Notes: generated by a model not told the origin, from the letters alone. A DNA stretch of 64,000 bases from Peribacillus alkalitolerans (GCF_010882125.1 NZ_JAAGVZ010000009.1:1-64000); one strand, 5' to 3'; shown: positions 53,408 to 62,835, numbered from the stretch's first letter. Numbers and translations: made by a program.

Positions 53408-53419
53408 GTGTCAAGACAC
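53408..53419. promoter_or_regulatory. Candidate NiaR operator
   Basis: GTGTC-aa-GACAC is a perfect dyad between divergent nifS and nadB, over the predicted nadB transcription start and followed by ctgtaac. A TGTC/GACA-type dyad here is what would be expected of a NiaR (YrxA) site. Assignment is by position and gene context. Confidence 0.55.
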
Positions 53420-53442
53420 CTGTAACAACAGGAGGAAGACCA

Positions 53443-55056
53443 ATGTTTACCAATGACATTATTATAATAGGTAGTGGAATTGCTGCGCTACAAACAGCAA
53501 TAGAATCAAGCAAGTCAAAGAATGTGAGAATCATCACAAAGACAAAGTTAAAGGATAGTAATTCTTATCTGGCACAGGGTGGTGTCGCAGCTGCCTTTTC
53601 GGAACATGACTCACCTGCACTTCATGGAAAAGATACAGTTGATGCTGGCAGAAACTACAATGATCAAGCGGCAGTAAACAGGCTTGTTGAAAAGGGACCA
53701 TCTGCTATTCGTCAACTGATTGAAGATGGCATGTGTTTTGATAAGGATGAAATCGGAAACATCTCTTTAGGAATGGAAGGTGCCCATAGTGTAAGAAGGA
53801 TTCTCCATTTTAATGGGGATGCGACTGGCAAGGGCATCATCAACCATTTATTAGATAAATTGTTTCGAACTAATATTATCATTTCAGAATGTGAAACGGC
53901 TATAGAATTATTAGTCAATAAAGAAGGACATTGCGTAGGAGTGATGACGGTTGATGAGGAAGGACGTTACCATCGATATTTTGCTCCTCATGTCGTAATC
54001 GCCACTGGTGGATGTGGTGCCCTATATGAATATACCTCTAACTCTCCGAATGCAACAGGAGATGGGATTGCTTTAGCGATTCGTGCAGGGGCAGTGGTCA
54101 GAGATATGGAATTCATCCAGTTCCACCCTACCCTGTTATACAGTCATGGAAGCGCATCAGGACTTATCTCAGAGGCGGTCCGAGGCGAAGGTGCCATTTT
54201 AGTAAATGAATATGGAATGAAAATCATGGAAGGGCAACATGTCTTGAAAGACTTGGCCCCTCGCCATGTTGTATCGCAAACCATTTTTTCACATTTAGAA
54301 ACAGGCGATCGTGTTTATTTAGATATATCCATGATCCAAGATTTTGAGATCCGATTCCCGTCCATAGCAAATTATTGTATGAATAACGGAATTGACTTAA
54401 CTAAAGGAAGAATCCCGGTCGCTCCGGGAAGTCATTTTCTAATGGGAGGTATCGCAATTGATGCGATTGGTCAAACCTCCATACCAGGACTGTATGCGGT
54501 AGGTGAGGCGTCCTGTTCAGGGTTGCACGGCGCCAATCGTCTAGCAAGTAATTCATTATTAGAAGGATTGGTTTATGGCAAAGAATTGGGAAAATATTTG
54601 AGTTCTCAAACTCTCACATTGCAATCAACAGATTACGAATACGAGGATGAAAGAGAGAATCCACCATTACAATTGCCAAACGAATCGGAAATCAAAAAAA
54701 TGATGATGTGTTATGTGGGGATTGTTAGGGATGAAAAAGGGTTAAGAACAATTAAAGAATGGTTAGAAAGCTATGACTTAGCATCAATTCTATACATCAG
54801 TCTACAAGGACAAACTCTAGAAAAATGTAAAGTAATCATGATGTTAATCAATGCTTGGATCATTACGGAATCCGCTCTTCTTCGAACTGAAAGTAGAGGA
54901 GGACATTTTAGAAGTGATTTTCCATTCGAAAACGATTATAAATGGAGAAATCGTACCAATTGGTTTACAAGAAATCATTTAATTTCAACTAAAAAGGGGA
55001 CTGCTTTGTATGAACAAGCTGAAGCTAAAACAAATGCTGGAAGCTTTTTTTATTGA
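53443..55056 (+). CDS. nadB: L-aspartate oxidase
   Basis: FAD enzyme that oxidises aspartate to iminoaspartate, first step of de novo NAD synthesis. 537 residues. FAD-binding IIGSGIAALQTAIES at the start, SYLAQGGVAAA, DMEFIQFHPT, and ASCSGLHGANRLASNSLLEG (split across the second FAD contact), all family signatures. AGGAGGAAG precedes the ATG. Its last 47 bases overlap the nadC start in another frame. Confidence 0.95.
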   Translation: MFTNDIIIIGSGIAALQTAIESSKSKNVRIITKTKLKDSNSYLAQGGVAAAFSEHDSPALHGKDTVDAGRNYNDQAAVNRLVEKGPSAIRQLIEDGMCFDKDEIGNISLGMEGAHSVRRILHFNGDATGKGIINHLLDKLFRTNIIISECETAIELLVNKEGHCVGVMTVDEEGRYHRYFAPHVVIATGGCGALYEYTSNSPNATGDGIALAIRAGAVVRDMEFIQFHPTLLYSHGSASGLISEAVRGEGAILVNEYGMKIMEGQHVLKDLAPRHVVSQTIFSHLETGDRVYLDISMIQDFEIRFPSIANYCMNNGIDLTKGRIPVAPGSHFLMGGIAIDAIGQTSIPGLYAVGEASCSGLHGANRLASNSLLEGLVYGKELGKYLSSQTLTLQSTDYEYEDERENPPLQLPNESEIKKMMMCYVGIVRDEKGLRTIKEWLESYDLASILYISLQGQTLEKCKVIMMLINAWIITESALLRTESRGGHFRSDFPFENDYKWRNRTNWFTRNHLISTKKGTALYEQAEAKTNAGSFFY

Positions 55057-55861
55057 AGATATTGGGGAAAGCGACATTACAAGTGAATCATTATTTGAAA
55101 AACATAATCTTGGAAAACTACAGTTTCTTGCAAAAGAGAACGGAGTCTTTTGTGGAAAGTTGGTCATAGAAGTTGGCTTTTCCATGTTGGATTCAAATAT
55201 TAATATCGATGTGCTTGTGAATGATGGTGAAATGATTGAAAAAGGTCAGTTGTTAGCAGTGATGGAAGGAAGAATGAGCGATTTGTTGACTGGTGAACGC
55301 GTCGTGTTGAACCTCGTTCAAAGGATGAGTGGCATTGCTACAGCTGCTAAAAAGGCATCGTCTATATTGGAAGGGACAGAAACAAGGGCTTGTGATACAA
55401 GGAAAACAACTCCAGGGTTACGCATGCTAGAAAAATATGCAGTTAGAACAGGTGGGGCATTCAATCACCGGATTGGACTTTATGATGCGGTCATGATCAA
55501 GGATAATCATATAGATTTCGCAGGGGGAATAGCCAATGCTGTTTCCTTAGTCAAAAGTAAGATTGGACACACGGTAAAAGTTGAAGTGGAAACTGAAACG
55601 AGGGAACAAGTATTGGAAGCTGTTGAAGCAGGTGCTGACATTATCATGTTTGACAATCGAAGTCCTGTAGAAATCAAAGAATTACTAAAGCTTGTACCAT
55701 CCCATATCATTACAGAAGCATCTGGTGGGATCAATTTAACAAATTTAGCTTCGTACCGTGATTGCGGTGTCGATTATATATCCCTTGGTAGTTTGACGCA
55801 CTCTGTGAAATCACTCGATATTAGCGCCAAAGTATTCAATCAAGAAACGGTAAAACTGTAA
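55010..55861 (+). CDS. nadC: Nicotinate-nucleotide pyrophosphorylase (quinolinate phosphoribosyltransferase)
   Basis: Converts quinolinate and PRPP to nicotinate mononucleotide. 283 residues with the N-terminal [40 protein letters not shown] and the MIKDNHI catalytic segment. ATG 55010 lies inside the 3' end of nadB, with AAAAGGGGA upstream. Confidence 0.95.
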   Translation: MNKLKLKQMLEAFFIEDIGESDITSESLFEKHNLGKLQFLAKENGVFCGKLVIEVGFSMLDSNINIDVLVNDGEMIEKGQLLAVMEGRMSDLLTGERVVLNLVQRMSGIATAAKKASSILEGTETRACDTRKTTPGLRMLEKYAVRTGGAFNHRIGLYDAVMIKDNHIDFAGGIANAVSLVKSKIGHTVKVEVETETREQVLEAVEAGADIIMFDNRSPVEIKELLKLVPSHIITEASGGINLTNLASYRDCGVDYISLGSLTHSVKSLDISAKVFNQETVKL

Positions 55862-55874
55862 GGGGGAAATACAC

Positions 55875-56978
55875 ATGAGCATTCTTGAACAAGTATTAGG
55901 CACTGCGATGCTGCCTGAAAAATATAAAGCAATGACCGATGAAGAAATGCACTTGAAAATATCTGAGATAAAACAAAGACTGGGAAAATCATTGTTTATC
56001 CCAGGGCATCATTATCAACGGGAAGAAGTGGTCATCCATTCTGATTCTACAGGAGATTCCCTTCAGCTGGCTCAAGTTTCAGCAGATAATAAAGAAGCAA
56101 AATATATCGTATTTTGTGGAGTTCATTTTATGGCGGAGACTGCAGATATCCTGACAAACGATGATCAACTCGTTATATTACCTGACATGAGAGCGGGTTG
56201 TTCTATGGCTGACATGGCGGATATTCATCAAACTGAATCCGCCTGGGAGAAATTGTCGATGTTGTTTGGAGATACTATCATTCCGTTGACGTATGTAAAC
56301 TCCACTGCGGCAATTAAAGCTTTTGTCGGGAGGAATGGTGGAGCAACTGTGACATCTTCAAATGCTAAGGAGATGGTGAGCTGGGCATTTACAGAGAAAG
56401 AGAGAATACTGTTCCTTCCCGACCAGCATTTAGGCAGAAACACTGCTTATGATCTAGGAGTACCACTAGATCAAATGGCCGTTTGGGATCCAATCAATGA
56501 AGTATTAGATTATCAAGGTGATTTACAAAATATCAAGGTCATCCTTTGGAAAGGCCATTGTTCGGTTCATGAAAATTTCACAGTCAAAAATATCGAGTAT
56601 GTCCGTGAACACTATCCGGAAATGAATATACTAGTTCACCCTGAATGTAGCAGGGAGGTAGTGGAAAAGTCAGATTATGATGGTTCGACTGCTTACATTA
56701 TCAAGATGATTGAGCAAGCCGAACCTGGATCCCAATGGGCTATCGGAACGGAAATGAACCTTGTAAAACGATTGATGGACCGACATCCTGATAAGAAAAT
56801 TATTTCTTTGAATCCATACATGTGTCCGTGCCTGACTATGAATCGGATTGATCTTCCACACCTATTATGGTCATTGGAAAGTATCGAAGCTGGTGAACCC
56901 ATCAATATCATCCAAGTCGATCAAGAAGTGGCCCAATACGCAATACTAGCACTGGAAAGAATGTTGCAAAGAGCATAA
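55875..56978 (+). CDS. nadA: Quinolinate synthase (4Fe-4S)
   Basis: Condenses iminoaspartate and dihydroxyacetone phosphate to quinolinate. 367 residues of the long Bacillus type. Cluster-ligand cysteines are visible in [12 protein letters not shown] (about 84), VHPECSREV (about 258) and [11 protein letters not shown] (about 320). AAGGGGG precedes the ATG. Last gene of nadBCA. Confidence 0.95.
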   Translation: MSILEQVLGTAMLPEKYKAMTDEEMHLKISEIKQRLGKSLFIPGHHYQREEVVIHSDSTGDSLQLAQVSADNKEAKYIVFCGVHFMAETADILTNDDQLVILPDMRAGCSMADMADIHQTESAWEKLSMLFGDTIIPLTYVNSTAAIKAFVGRNGGATVTSSNAKEMVSWAFTEKERILFLPDQHLGRNTAYDLGVPLDQMAVWDPINEVLDYQGDLQNIKVILWKGHCSVHENFTVKNIEYVREHYPEMNILVHPECSREVVEKSDYDGSTAYIIKMIEQAEPGSQWAIGTEMNLVKRLMDRHPDKKIISLNPYMCPCLTMNRIDLPHLLWSLESIEAGEPINIIQVDQEVAQYAILALERMLQRA

Positions 56979-56986
56979 TATATCTG

Positions 56987-57024
56987 AAACAAACCTATTT
57001 GGAAAAAAATAGGTTTGTTTTTTT
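56987..57024 (+). terminator. Terminator of nadBCA
   Basis: AAACAAACCTATTT-ggaaaa-AAATAGGTTTGTTT is a perfect 14-bp stem followed by TTTT. Confidence 0.92.
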
Positions 57025-57027
57025 GCT

Positions 57028-57237
57028 TTAAAGATTAGCTGCAAAGATAAAAAACGACATAGTTGCCAAAGTTAGGAATAAAGTATTAGTGCAACCACGG
57101 CTCTTTCTTCGCCTTAAGGTTCTCCAATTGGAGGGTTTTCTAAGGTAGGGATAGACCCTTTTTTCAAGCATGTCCTTACATCCAGTTCCCTTGTCATAAA
57201 TGGATTCAATGCAAAAAGCAGAGGGGTCAGAACCCAT
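57028..57237 (-). CDS. Possible small basic membrane protein, uncertain
   Basis: A 69-codon frame whose second half reads like a real small protein: MLEKRVYPYLRKPSNWRTLR, RRKSRGC, then a hydrophobic tail NTLFLTLATMSFFIFAANL. The best start would be the internal ATG at about 57171, preceded by TAAGGA close to it, giving 47 residues. No clear ribosome site supports the longer form. It is convergent with nadA. Could be accidental. Confidence 0.35.
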   Translation of the reverse strand: MGSDPSAFCIESIYDKGTGCKDMLEKRVYPYLRKPSNWRTLRRRKSRGCTNTLFLTLATMSFFIFAANL

Positions 57238-57266
57238 TTCTCAATAAAAAGAATTATGGGGGGACA

Positions 57267-57295
57267 TCATATTTTGATTGAATGGTGCATAAGTT
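57267..57295 (+). promoter_or_regulatory. Sigma-E-like promoter of safA
   Basis: TCATATT (57267-57273) matches the sigma-E -35 exactly. 14 bases on, CATAAGTT (57288-57295) is a moderate -10. The safA gene is expressed early in the mother cell in B. subtilis. Confidence 0.5.
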
Positions 57296-57313
57296 TTGAT
57301 GAAAAATGTTAGC

Positions 57314-57338
57314 ACTTTGCCCAACGCTTCATAGTATA
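57314..57338 (+). promoter_or_regulatory. Possible sigma-K promoter of safA
   Basis: AC at 57314-57315, a 14-base gap and CATAGTATA (57330-57338), a full match to the sigma-K -10 CATANNNTA. It would give a second, later mother-cell transcript. Confidence 0.4.
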
Positions 57339-57368
57339 TAAGGACATATGCATAGGAGGGAAATCAGA

Positions 57369-59525
57369 GTGAAAATTCATATCGTCCAAAAAGGGGATAC
57401 CCTGTGGAAATTAGCCAAACATTATGGCGTGAATTTTGAAGAATTAAAGAAACTAAATTCACAACTTAGCAATCCAGATATGATAATGCCGGGAATGAAA
57501 ATCAAAATCCCTAATCCACACGGCTCTACATCAAAAGAAGTGGCTGGTGCCAATTTAGCAAAAATTAAATACGGTGTTAAAAAAGAAGCTCCTATAGCTA
57601 AGGAAGCTCCTATCGTAAAAGAAAAACCGATTATGAAAGAAGCTCCTATCATGAAGGAACAACCAATCGTGAAAGAAGCTCCTATCGTGAAGGAACAACC
57701 AATCGTGAAAGAAGCTCCTATCGTGAAGGAAAAACCGATTGTGAAAGAAGCTCCTATCATGAAGGAAAAACCGATCATGAAGGAAAAACCGATCATGAAG
57801 GAAAAACCGATCATGAAGGAAAAACCGATCATGAAAGAAAAACCAATCATGAAAGAAAAACCGATTGTAAAAGAAGTTCCAATTGTGAAAGAAAAACCGA
57901 TTATAAAAGAAGTCCCAATCGTGAAGGAGAAACCAATCATCAAGGAAGCTCCTATCATGAAAGCGCCACCTAAACCAATCATGAAAGAAATGCAAAAACC
58001 AAAACCCGTCGTGCCTGAGATTGATATTAATAATTACTATTTGGTCAACATGAATAAAATGAAGCCTGCACCTGTAAATGCCCCACCTGTCCTACCAGAA
58101 AATATTATGAAACCTGTGAAGGAAGAAGTTGCACCGGCCGTGATGCCACAACAGGAATGTATCCCTATTACACCTCTTATGCCAGGTACAGGTTATTGTC
58201 CTCCTTGTCATCCGTGGGCATTTCCAATGGTCCAAGGTGCGATGTACCAACCAATGCCTATGATGGATGAAAGCTCAAGCTGGATGGAGTCTTCTTCATT
58301 TATCATGGGGGGAGGTTTCCCTGGTCATCACCATCATTATGGAATGCAACAACCGGCATTCGCTCATCATATGCCACCAATGCCTTATCCAGGGATGAAT
58401 CAACCACAAGCTTTCCAGCATGGCTACCCGCAAGTACAGGGGATGTCACAATTCGTTCCACATAAATATCAAGTTGAATCATCGAGCTTAGGAGAGTCTT
58501 CTTCACATATGGGCCAACACATGATGCCGTTTGGTCACCAAATGCCATTCGGTAATGTTATGCCAATGAATGTGGCAGGTGCACAGTACGAACAAGATGC
58601 AGACTGTGGCTGTGATGATGAATCTCCAGAATCTCCGTCCATGATGGCGGGAGCTGGCTTACAGCCGTCTTCAACACAGCAAATCCCAATGCATCAACAG
58701 CAAGGTGTTCCGCAACAAATGGGGTACCCACAAACTGGATTTGGTAGCATGCAATCACCAGCAGGAGGTCAAATGCCATTTATGGGAGGTCAGCAGTCCC
58801 CAATGGGAGGCCAAATGCCGTTCATGGGCGATCAGCCACCAGCTGGAGATCAAATGCCATTCATGGGAGGTCAGCAGTCCCCAATGGGAGGTCAAATGCC
58901 GTTCATGTGCGATCAGCCACCAACAGGAGGTCAAATGCCATTCATGGGAGGTCAGCAGTCCCCAATGGGAGGCCAAATGCCATTCATGGGCGATCAGCCA
59001 CTAACAGGAGGTCAAATGCCATTCATGGGAGGTCAGCAGTCCCCAATGGGAGGCCAAATGCCGTTCATGGGAGGTCAGCAGTCCCCAATGGGAGGTCAAA
59101 TGCCATTCATGGGGGGTCAGCAGTCCCCAATGGGAGGTCAAATGCCATTCATGGGAGGCCAACAGTCCCCAATGGGAGGTCAAATGCCATTTATGGGAGG
59201 TCAGCAGTCCCCAATGGGAGGCCAAATGCCGTTCATGGGAGGTCAGCAGTCCCCAATGGGAGGCCAAATGCCGTTCATGGGAGGTCAGCAGTCCCCAATG
59301 GGAGGCCAAATGCCGTTTATGGGAGGTCAGCCACCAACAGGAGGTCAAATGCCGTTCATGGGAGGTCAGCAGTCCCCAATGGGAGGTCAAATGCCATTCA
59401 TGGGAGGCCAACAGCCTATGCAAACCTTCCCTGGGATGTTTCCCGGTTCATCTCAAATGCCAGTAAATCCTCAGACATTTGAAATGCCGAGGTTTGCTGA
59501 TGAAAGCAGCGAGTATGAGCGTTAA
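57369..59525 (+). CDS. safA: Spore morphogenetic protein SafA, highly repetitive
   Basis: Organises the inner spore coat and binds SpoVID. 718 residues. N-terminal LysM domain (KIHIVQKGDTLWKLAKHYG ... MKIKIP, 1-45). Then about 75-205 consists of tandem P-I-x-K-E-x hexapeptides, giving a Lys/Glu rod. A Pro/Met/Ser-rich middle follows with ESSS clusters. About 460-690 is built of 14-residue units GGQQSPMGGQMPFM, with Q-M-P-F-M occurring 16 times. GTG 57369 is used since TAGGAGGG lies just upstream. It is much longer than B. subtilis SafA (387 aa) because of these expansions. Confidence 0.92.
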   Translation: MKIHIVQKGDTLWKLAKHYGVNFEELKKLNSQLSNPDMIMPGMKIKIPNPHGSTSKEVAGANLAKIKYGVKKEAPIAKEAPIVKEKPIMKEAPIMKEQPIVKEAPIVKEQPIVKEAPIVKEKPIVKEAPIMKEKPIMKEKPIMKEKPIMKEKPIMKEKPIMKEKPIVKEVPIVKEKPIIKEVPIVKEKPIIKEAPIMKAPPKPIMKEMQKPKPVVPEIDINNYYLVNMNKMKPAPVNAPPVLPENIMKPVKEEVAPAVMPQQECIPITPLMPGTGYCPPCHPWAFPMVQGAMYQPMPMMDESSSWMESSSFIMGGGFPGHHHHYGMQQPAFAHHMPPMPYPGMNQPQAFQHGYPQVQGMSQFVPHKYQVESSSLGESSSHMGQHMMPFGHQMPFGNVMPMNVAGAQYEQDADCGCDDESPESPSMMAGAGLQPSSTQQIPMHQQQGVPQQMGYPQTGFGSMQSPAGGQMPFMGGQQSPMGGQMPFMGDQPPAGDQMPFMGGQQSPMGGQMPFMCDQPPTGGQMPFMGGQQSPMGGQMPFMGDQPLTGGQMPFMGGQQSPMGGQMPFMGGQQSPMGGQMPFMGGQQSPMGGQMPFMGGQQSPMGGQMPFMGGQQSPMGGQMPFMGGQQSPMGGQMPFMGGQQSPMGGQMPFMGGQPPTGGQMPFMGGQQSPMGGQMPFMGGQQPMQTFPGMFPGSSQMPVNPQTFEMPRFADESSEYER
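57590..57990 (+). repeat. Hexapeptide-coding tandem repeat in safA
   Basis: About 20 consecutive 18-bp units such as ccgatcatgaaggaaaaa coding PIMKEK or PIVKEA. Four or five adjacent units near 57765-57840 are nearly identical, a sign of recent slippage or unequal exchange. Confidence 0.9.
58760..59415 (+). repeat. 42-bp tandem repeat in safA
   Basis: Unit ggtcagcagtccccaatggg... of 42 bp coding GGQQSPMGGQMPFM. Seven consecutive units from 59031 to 59324 differ only by silent changes. Before and after them, 39-bp variants coding G-D-Q-P-P/L-A/T-G alternate with the standard unit. Confidence 0.92.
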
Positions 59526-60483
59526 TCATTTAGAAGGAGACAGTGTATTTTACACTCGTCTCCTTGATTATGTAGAAGAATGTTCATTAATATTGTTCAA
59601 ATATATTAAATTAAGAAGTAATGTATATGTCATTTATACAAACGAAGGAATCTTTTTATTAAAAGGATTTTCCTCTAAAGAAAAGTTGGAGCTTCAAAAA
59701 GCTTTTACAGCTTACCTTTATGAACAGGGCTTTTATGAGACCTATAAATTCCGTGAAGATCATAAGTGTTTTTCATACCGAGGCTTAACCTATACGTTGA
59801 TTGAATATCTGCCATCTCGTTCAAAAAAATTCTCCTATAAAAAAGAGACAGACAGGGTGGAAGGGTTGAAGCTTCTATCGAAGTTCCATGAAGCTGGAAA
59901 AGGATTTAAATCCCCAACAGGAAAGGCCTTGCCGAAACTTCGTCAAAAAGACAAATGGGAAGAACGAATTAAAGTTTTTGAACAATTTATCCCATCGGTT
60001 CAAACTTTCGTATCTGATTCAATCATCTCATCATTTATGGAATGGGGAAGGTGGTCATTGGAAGGATTGGGAAAATATAATGAATTTTTGAACAAAGAAG
60101 AAAATACGGTGCTACACGGTGATGTTGCCCACCATAATTTTTTACGAAAAAAAAATGGCGCATTATCTATCATCGATTTTGATTTAATATCATCAGGGCC
60201 TCCGATATTAGACATCCTCCAATATGCCAATCGAATTCTTCCCTATTTACATGATTTTGAAGCAATATGGGATTATCATGGGATCACCAAATATAAAACT
60301 AATCCAGCTTTCTTATATGCTTTGGCATTTCCGGCGGATATATTCAGGGAGTGGAACAGAATTTTTCGAGAAAACCTAGTCAACAATCAGGTTTATGTCC
60401 ATTCTATTTGGAAATTAACAGTAGAACAATACTCGGAAAGAATGAAGTTTTATTCTTCTTTGTCAAAAATGGTGGGAGGGTGA
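59515..60483 (+). CDS. CotS/YutH-family coat-associated phosphotransferase-like protein
   Basis: A 322-residue protein with an aminoglycoside-phosphotransferase fold. In contrast to ysxE, it keeps VLHGDVAHHNFL (HGDxxxxN) and the metal motif IIDFDLI, so it may be an active kinase. ATG 59515 overlaps the safA stop by 11 bases and has only a weak ribosome site (GCGAG), suggesting coupling to safA translation. The position implies a spore-coat role. Its substrate is unknown; B. subtilis CotH-type kinases show that coat phosphorylation exists, but that is a different family. Confidence 0.8.
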   Translation: MSVNHLEGDSVFYTRLLDYVEECSLILFKYIKLRSNVYVIYTNEGIFLLKGFSSKEKLELQKAFTAYLYEQGFYETYKFREDHKCFSYRGLTYTLIEYLPSRSKKFSYKKETDRVEGLKLLSKFHEAGKGFKSPTGKALPKLRQKDKWEERIKVFEQFIPSVQTFVSDSIISSFMEWGRWSLEGLGKYNEFLNKEENTVLHGDVAHHNFLRKKNGALSIIDFDLISSGPPILDILQYANRILPYLHDFEAIWDYHGITKYKTNPAFLYALAFPADIFREWNRIFRENLVNNQVYVHSIWKLTVEQYSERMKFYSSLSKMVGG

Positions 60484-60624
60484 TATGTTCCCTCCAAAAT
60501 TTAAAAGAAATACCTTTAATGTTTTGTACTTAAAACCCCCATTTCTTTAAACACTACTAAGGAGAAGGTAGGACTGCCCACGCAGTTTGCCAACTCAAGT
60601 GTTAGGAAAAAGGGGGTTTTGCTA

Positions 60625-61338
60625 TTGGGCAAGAAGATAATTTTAGTTCCAGTGACGATTCTTATGGTAGCAGGTATTACTGGATGTTCTACGAAAGATC
60701 AAGCAAGGAATTCTGTGAACAACATGACAGAAAATGTGGGATATTATACAAACCATAAAGAAGAGAAAGGCAATGCAATATTGCTTGATGAACAGGCTCC
60801 GGTCCCACATATCATGAATGACTATAACAATTATTACGATAATCGTGAAAAAGAACGTCTCGAGCATGATGGAAACCCTACCGTCCCCATTGCAGACCGT
60901 GATTACGGATGGTTTGCACAAGATGCCGATTACAATCGAGATGATAAGAACTATCATAACCACTTGGTAACAACTCGCCCAGCAAGACCTTCCTACTATA
61001 CAGCGTATGAAGGAAGATTAGCTGAAAAGCTATCCGAAGCTGCTGAGAAAGATGCCAATGTGAAGGCTGCCCGTGCTGTCATTAACGGGGATAAAGCCAT
61101 GATCGCTGTGTTGATTTCTGACTTTAATAAATCAAAAGAGACTAAACAGCGTTTAGAGAAACAATTAACACCCCTTGCTAACAATAAAAAAGTTTTTGTC
61201 CTTACTGATTCCGGTGTTTATTATTATCTTCAGTCATTAGATAATGGCCTTCGTGATGGCGGTGGAAGTAATATCGATCAAATGAAAGCCGATAATATGC
61301 TTCAAGATATATCTAACCATCTCAACCATAGTGAGTAG
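60625..61338 (+). CDS. Sporulation lipoprotein, YhcN/YlaJ (CoxA-like) family
   Basis: A 237-residue lipoprotein: signal helix KIILVPVTILMVAGITGC with the lipidation cysteine at about 22, an Asn/Asp/Tyr-rich middle, and the YhcN/YlaJ domain (about 130-215: LAEKLSEAAEKDANVKAARA, then AMIAVLISDF). B. subtilis places coxA, a cortex protein of this family, after safA, so this is the likely counterpart. TTG 60625 has AGGGGG 8 bases upstream, better than TTG 60619. Confidence 0.85.
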   Translation: MGKKIILVPVTILMVAGITGCSTKDQARNSVNNMTENVGYYTNHKEEKGNAILLDEQAPVPHIMNDYNNYYDNREKERLEHDGNPTVPIADRDYGWFAQDADYNRDDKNYHNHLVTTRPARPSYYTAYEGRLAEKLSEAAEKDANVKAARAVINGDKAMIAVLISDFNKSKETKQRLEKQLTPLANNKKVFVLTDSGVYYYLQSLDNGLRDGGGSNIDQMKADNMLQDISNHLNHSE

Positions 61339-61344
61339 TTTTTT

Positions 61345-61370
61345 GGGGGCAGTTCCTGCCTCCTTTTTTC
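61345..61370 (+). terminator. Terminator after the YhcN-type lipoprotein gene
   Basis: GGGGGCAG-ttc-CTGCCTCC (one G-U) followed by TTTTTTC. Confidence 0.85.
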
Positions 61371-61514
61371 TTTGTTTAAAAATGGATAAAAATAGCATGG
61401 TGGGACAGACTAAAAACATAGGACGGAGTCTAAGTAATATTTAGTGGATTTTTCAATTTTATAAAAAATAAAATGAATCAATATTGGAATATTTTTTCAC
61501 CATGGGGTGAGGTC

Positions 61515-62096
61515 ATGTTAAAGCGTACTTTTACTAAAAGGTATTACATACTGTTTTTACTAGTGTCAATCCTGCTTTTTGCTATGTCAACGCTGGGAGA
61601 TTCAAGTTTAGCAAAAGAAAATAAGCGAAATCCAATCACAATAAATAAGACTCAATCTCAAGAAGTCATGATACCTTCGAAACCATTAAAAAGAAAAATC
61701 ATTTTGCAGCGAGAGTATCTGGATGGAGATGTGAGCGAAGAGACCATTATCGTAGAAATCTTGGCAATGGAGGATTTATGGGCTCAATATAGAGATTGGC
61801 AGCTTGTAGATCAAAATGAAAACAGGATGATTTTTAAGAAAACAATGGATGACATTTCACCGTTACTAAAAGCAAACGGTTATTTTGGAATAACAGAGGA
61901 TGGTACCCTCTCCATTTTCAATGGTCGACCAGATAGTGCTGATATTATTCAATCCTTCTTTCAGATAGATGTTGAGAAACTGGAAGGTTTGAAATACGAA
62001 GAATTGAAACATGGCATTCGAATCTTGGACAAACATCAATATGTCCAGGTGCTCGAAGCATTCAAGCCTTATTCAGTTTTAGGAATACATGACTAA
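61515..62096 (+). CDS. bofC: Forespore regulator BofC
   Basis: Forespore-secreted checkpoint protein that, via the SpoIVB signal, restrains SpoIVFB processing of pro-sigma-K. The 193-residue protein has an N-terminal signal/anchor helix (about 9-28) and two small domains (IILQREYLDGDVSEETI and GYFGITEDGTLSIFNGRP are recognisable). ATG 61515 with GGGGTG upstream is preferred to an earlier ATG at 61473, which has none. The partner genes spoIVFAB are at 43 kb. Confidence 0.9.
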   Translation: MLKRTFTKRYYILFLLVSILLFAMSTLGDSSLAKENKRNPITINKTQSQEVMIPSKPLKRKIILQREYLDGDVSEETIIVEILAMEDLWAQYRDWQLVDQNENRMIFKKTMDDISPLLKANGYFGITEDGTLSIFNGRPDSADIIQSFFQIDVEKLEGLKYEELKHGIRILDKHQYVQVLEAFKPYSVLGIHD

Positions 62097-62104
62097 TGAT
62101 TTTG

Positions 62105-62128
62105 CCGAGTGGATTTCCATCCTCTCGG
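62105..62128 (+). terminator. Possible terminator after bofC
   Basis: CCGAG-t-GGA-tttcca-TCC-t-CTCGG makes a stem with one mismatch, but the downstream T run (TATTTCC) is weak. Confidence 0.45.
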
Positions 62129-62147
62129 TATTTCCTGTTTCACTTCT

Positions 62148-62176
62148 TTAACTTCTATAGGATTGTATGTTACAAT
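62148..62176 (+). promoter_or_regulatory. Probable ruvAB promoter
   Basis: TTAACT (62148-62153), 17 bases, TACAAT (62171-62176). A small palindrome TACAA-tg-TTGTA covers the -10. It does not look like the Bacillus LexA box, so SOS control is not evident here. Confidence 0.5.
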
Positions 62177-62207
62177 GTTGTACAGCAAACTGTAGGAGAG
62201 GGAAAAT

Positions 62208-62813
62208 TTGTTCGATTATATAACTGGTACGGTGGATTATATTAGTCCAGAATACATAGTCGTGGATAATGGGGGGATCGGGTATCTTATTATGACGCCT
62301 AATCCTTTTATTTTTTCCACTGGCAAGCAAGAAAAAGTATTTATTCATCATTATGTCCGAGAAGATATAGCAGCATTTTATGGCTTTAGGGGTAGGGAGG
62401 AAAAGGCATTATTCCTTAAGCTAATTAATGTGACAGGGATAGGTCCAAAAGGTGCGTTGGCAATATTAGCATCTGGACAAGTGGAACAGGTTGTCCAAGC
62501 GATTGAAAATGAGGATGAAAAATTCCTTTTGAAGTTCCCAGGAGTGGGCAAAAAAACGGCCAGACAAATGATATTGGATTTAAAAGGTAAGCTGGAGAAT
62601 ATCGTTCCCGATTATTTCCCAAATCTATTCAATAATAAGCTTGAAACAGTACAAAATTCCACGTTTTCTGATTCATTGGACGAAGCGATGGAAGCGTTAA
62701 AGGCCCTTGGCTATTCTGATAAGGAAGTCCAAAGAGCTGCAAAGGACTTACAAAAAGAATCATTAACAACAGAAGAGTATATAAAAAAGGCATTACAATT
62801 GATGCTAAAATAA
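62208..62813 (+). CDS. ruvA: Holliday junction helicase subunit RuvA
   Basis: Tetrameric protein that binds Holliday junctions and loads RuvB. 201 residues: OB-fold (1-65, starting [19 protein letters not shown]), tandem helix-hairpin-helix ([28 protein letters not shown]) and the C-terminal RuvB-binding domain ([16 protein letters not shown]). TTG 62208 behind TAGGAGAGGG. Confidence 0.96.
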   Translation: MFDYITGTVDYISPEYIVVDNGGIGYLIMTPNPFIFSTGKQEKVFIHHYVREDIAAFYGFRGREEKALFLKLINVTGIGPKGALAILASGQVEQVVQAIENEDEKFLLKFPGVGKKTARQMILDLKGKLENIVPDYFPNLFNNKLETVQNSTFSDSLDEAMEALKALGYSDKEVQRAAKDLQKESLTTEEYIKKALQLMLK

Positions 62814-62835
62814 TCATGCAAAAGGAGGGAAGAAC

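Noticed and set aside
57590-57990. Array of short spaced repeats considered as CRISPR
   Set aside because: Units are contiguous 18-mers in frame with coding sense, with no unique spacers and no cas genes.
57422-57995. Long minus-strand frames (up to 186 codons) opposite safA
   Set aside because: They are open because of the 18-bp repeat (reverse of PIMKEK gives FMIGFS-type repeats). No start signals.
58907-59482. 191-codon +1-frame and 140-codon minus-strand frames in the safA C-terminal array
   Set aside because: A 42-bp unit is a multiple of three and lacks stops in these frames, so long shadows are expected. safA itself is clearly the real frame.
62148-62207. SOS (LexA) box before ruvA
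   Set aside because: Searched for CGAAC-N4-GTTCG-like sites; only TACAA-tg-TTGTA is present, which does not fit the Bacillus LexA consensus.
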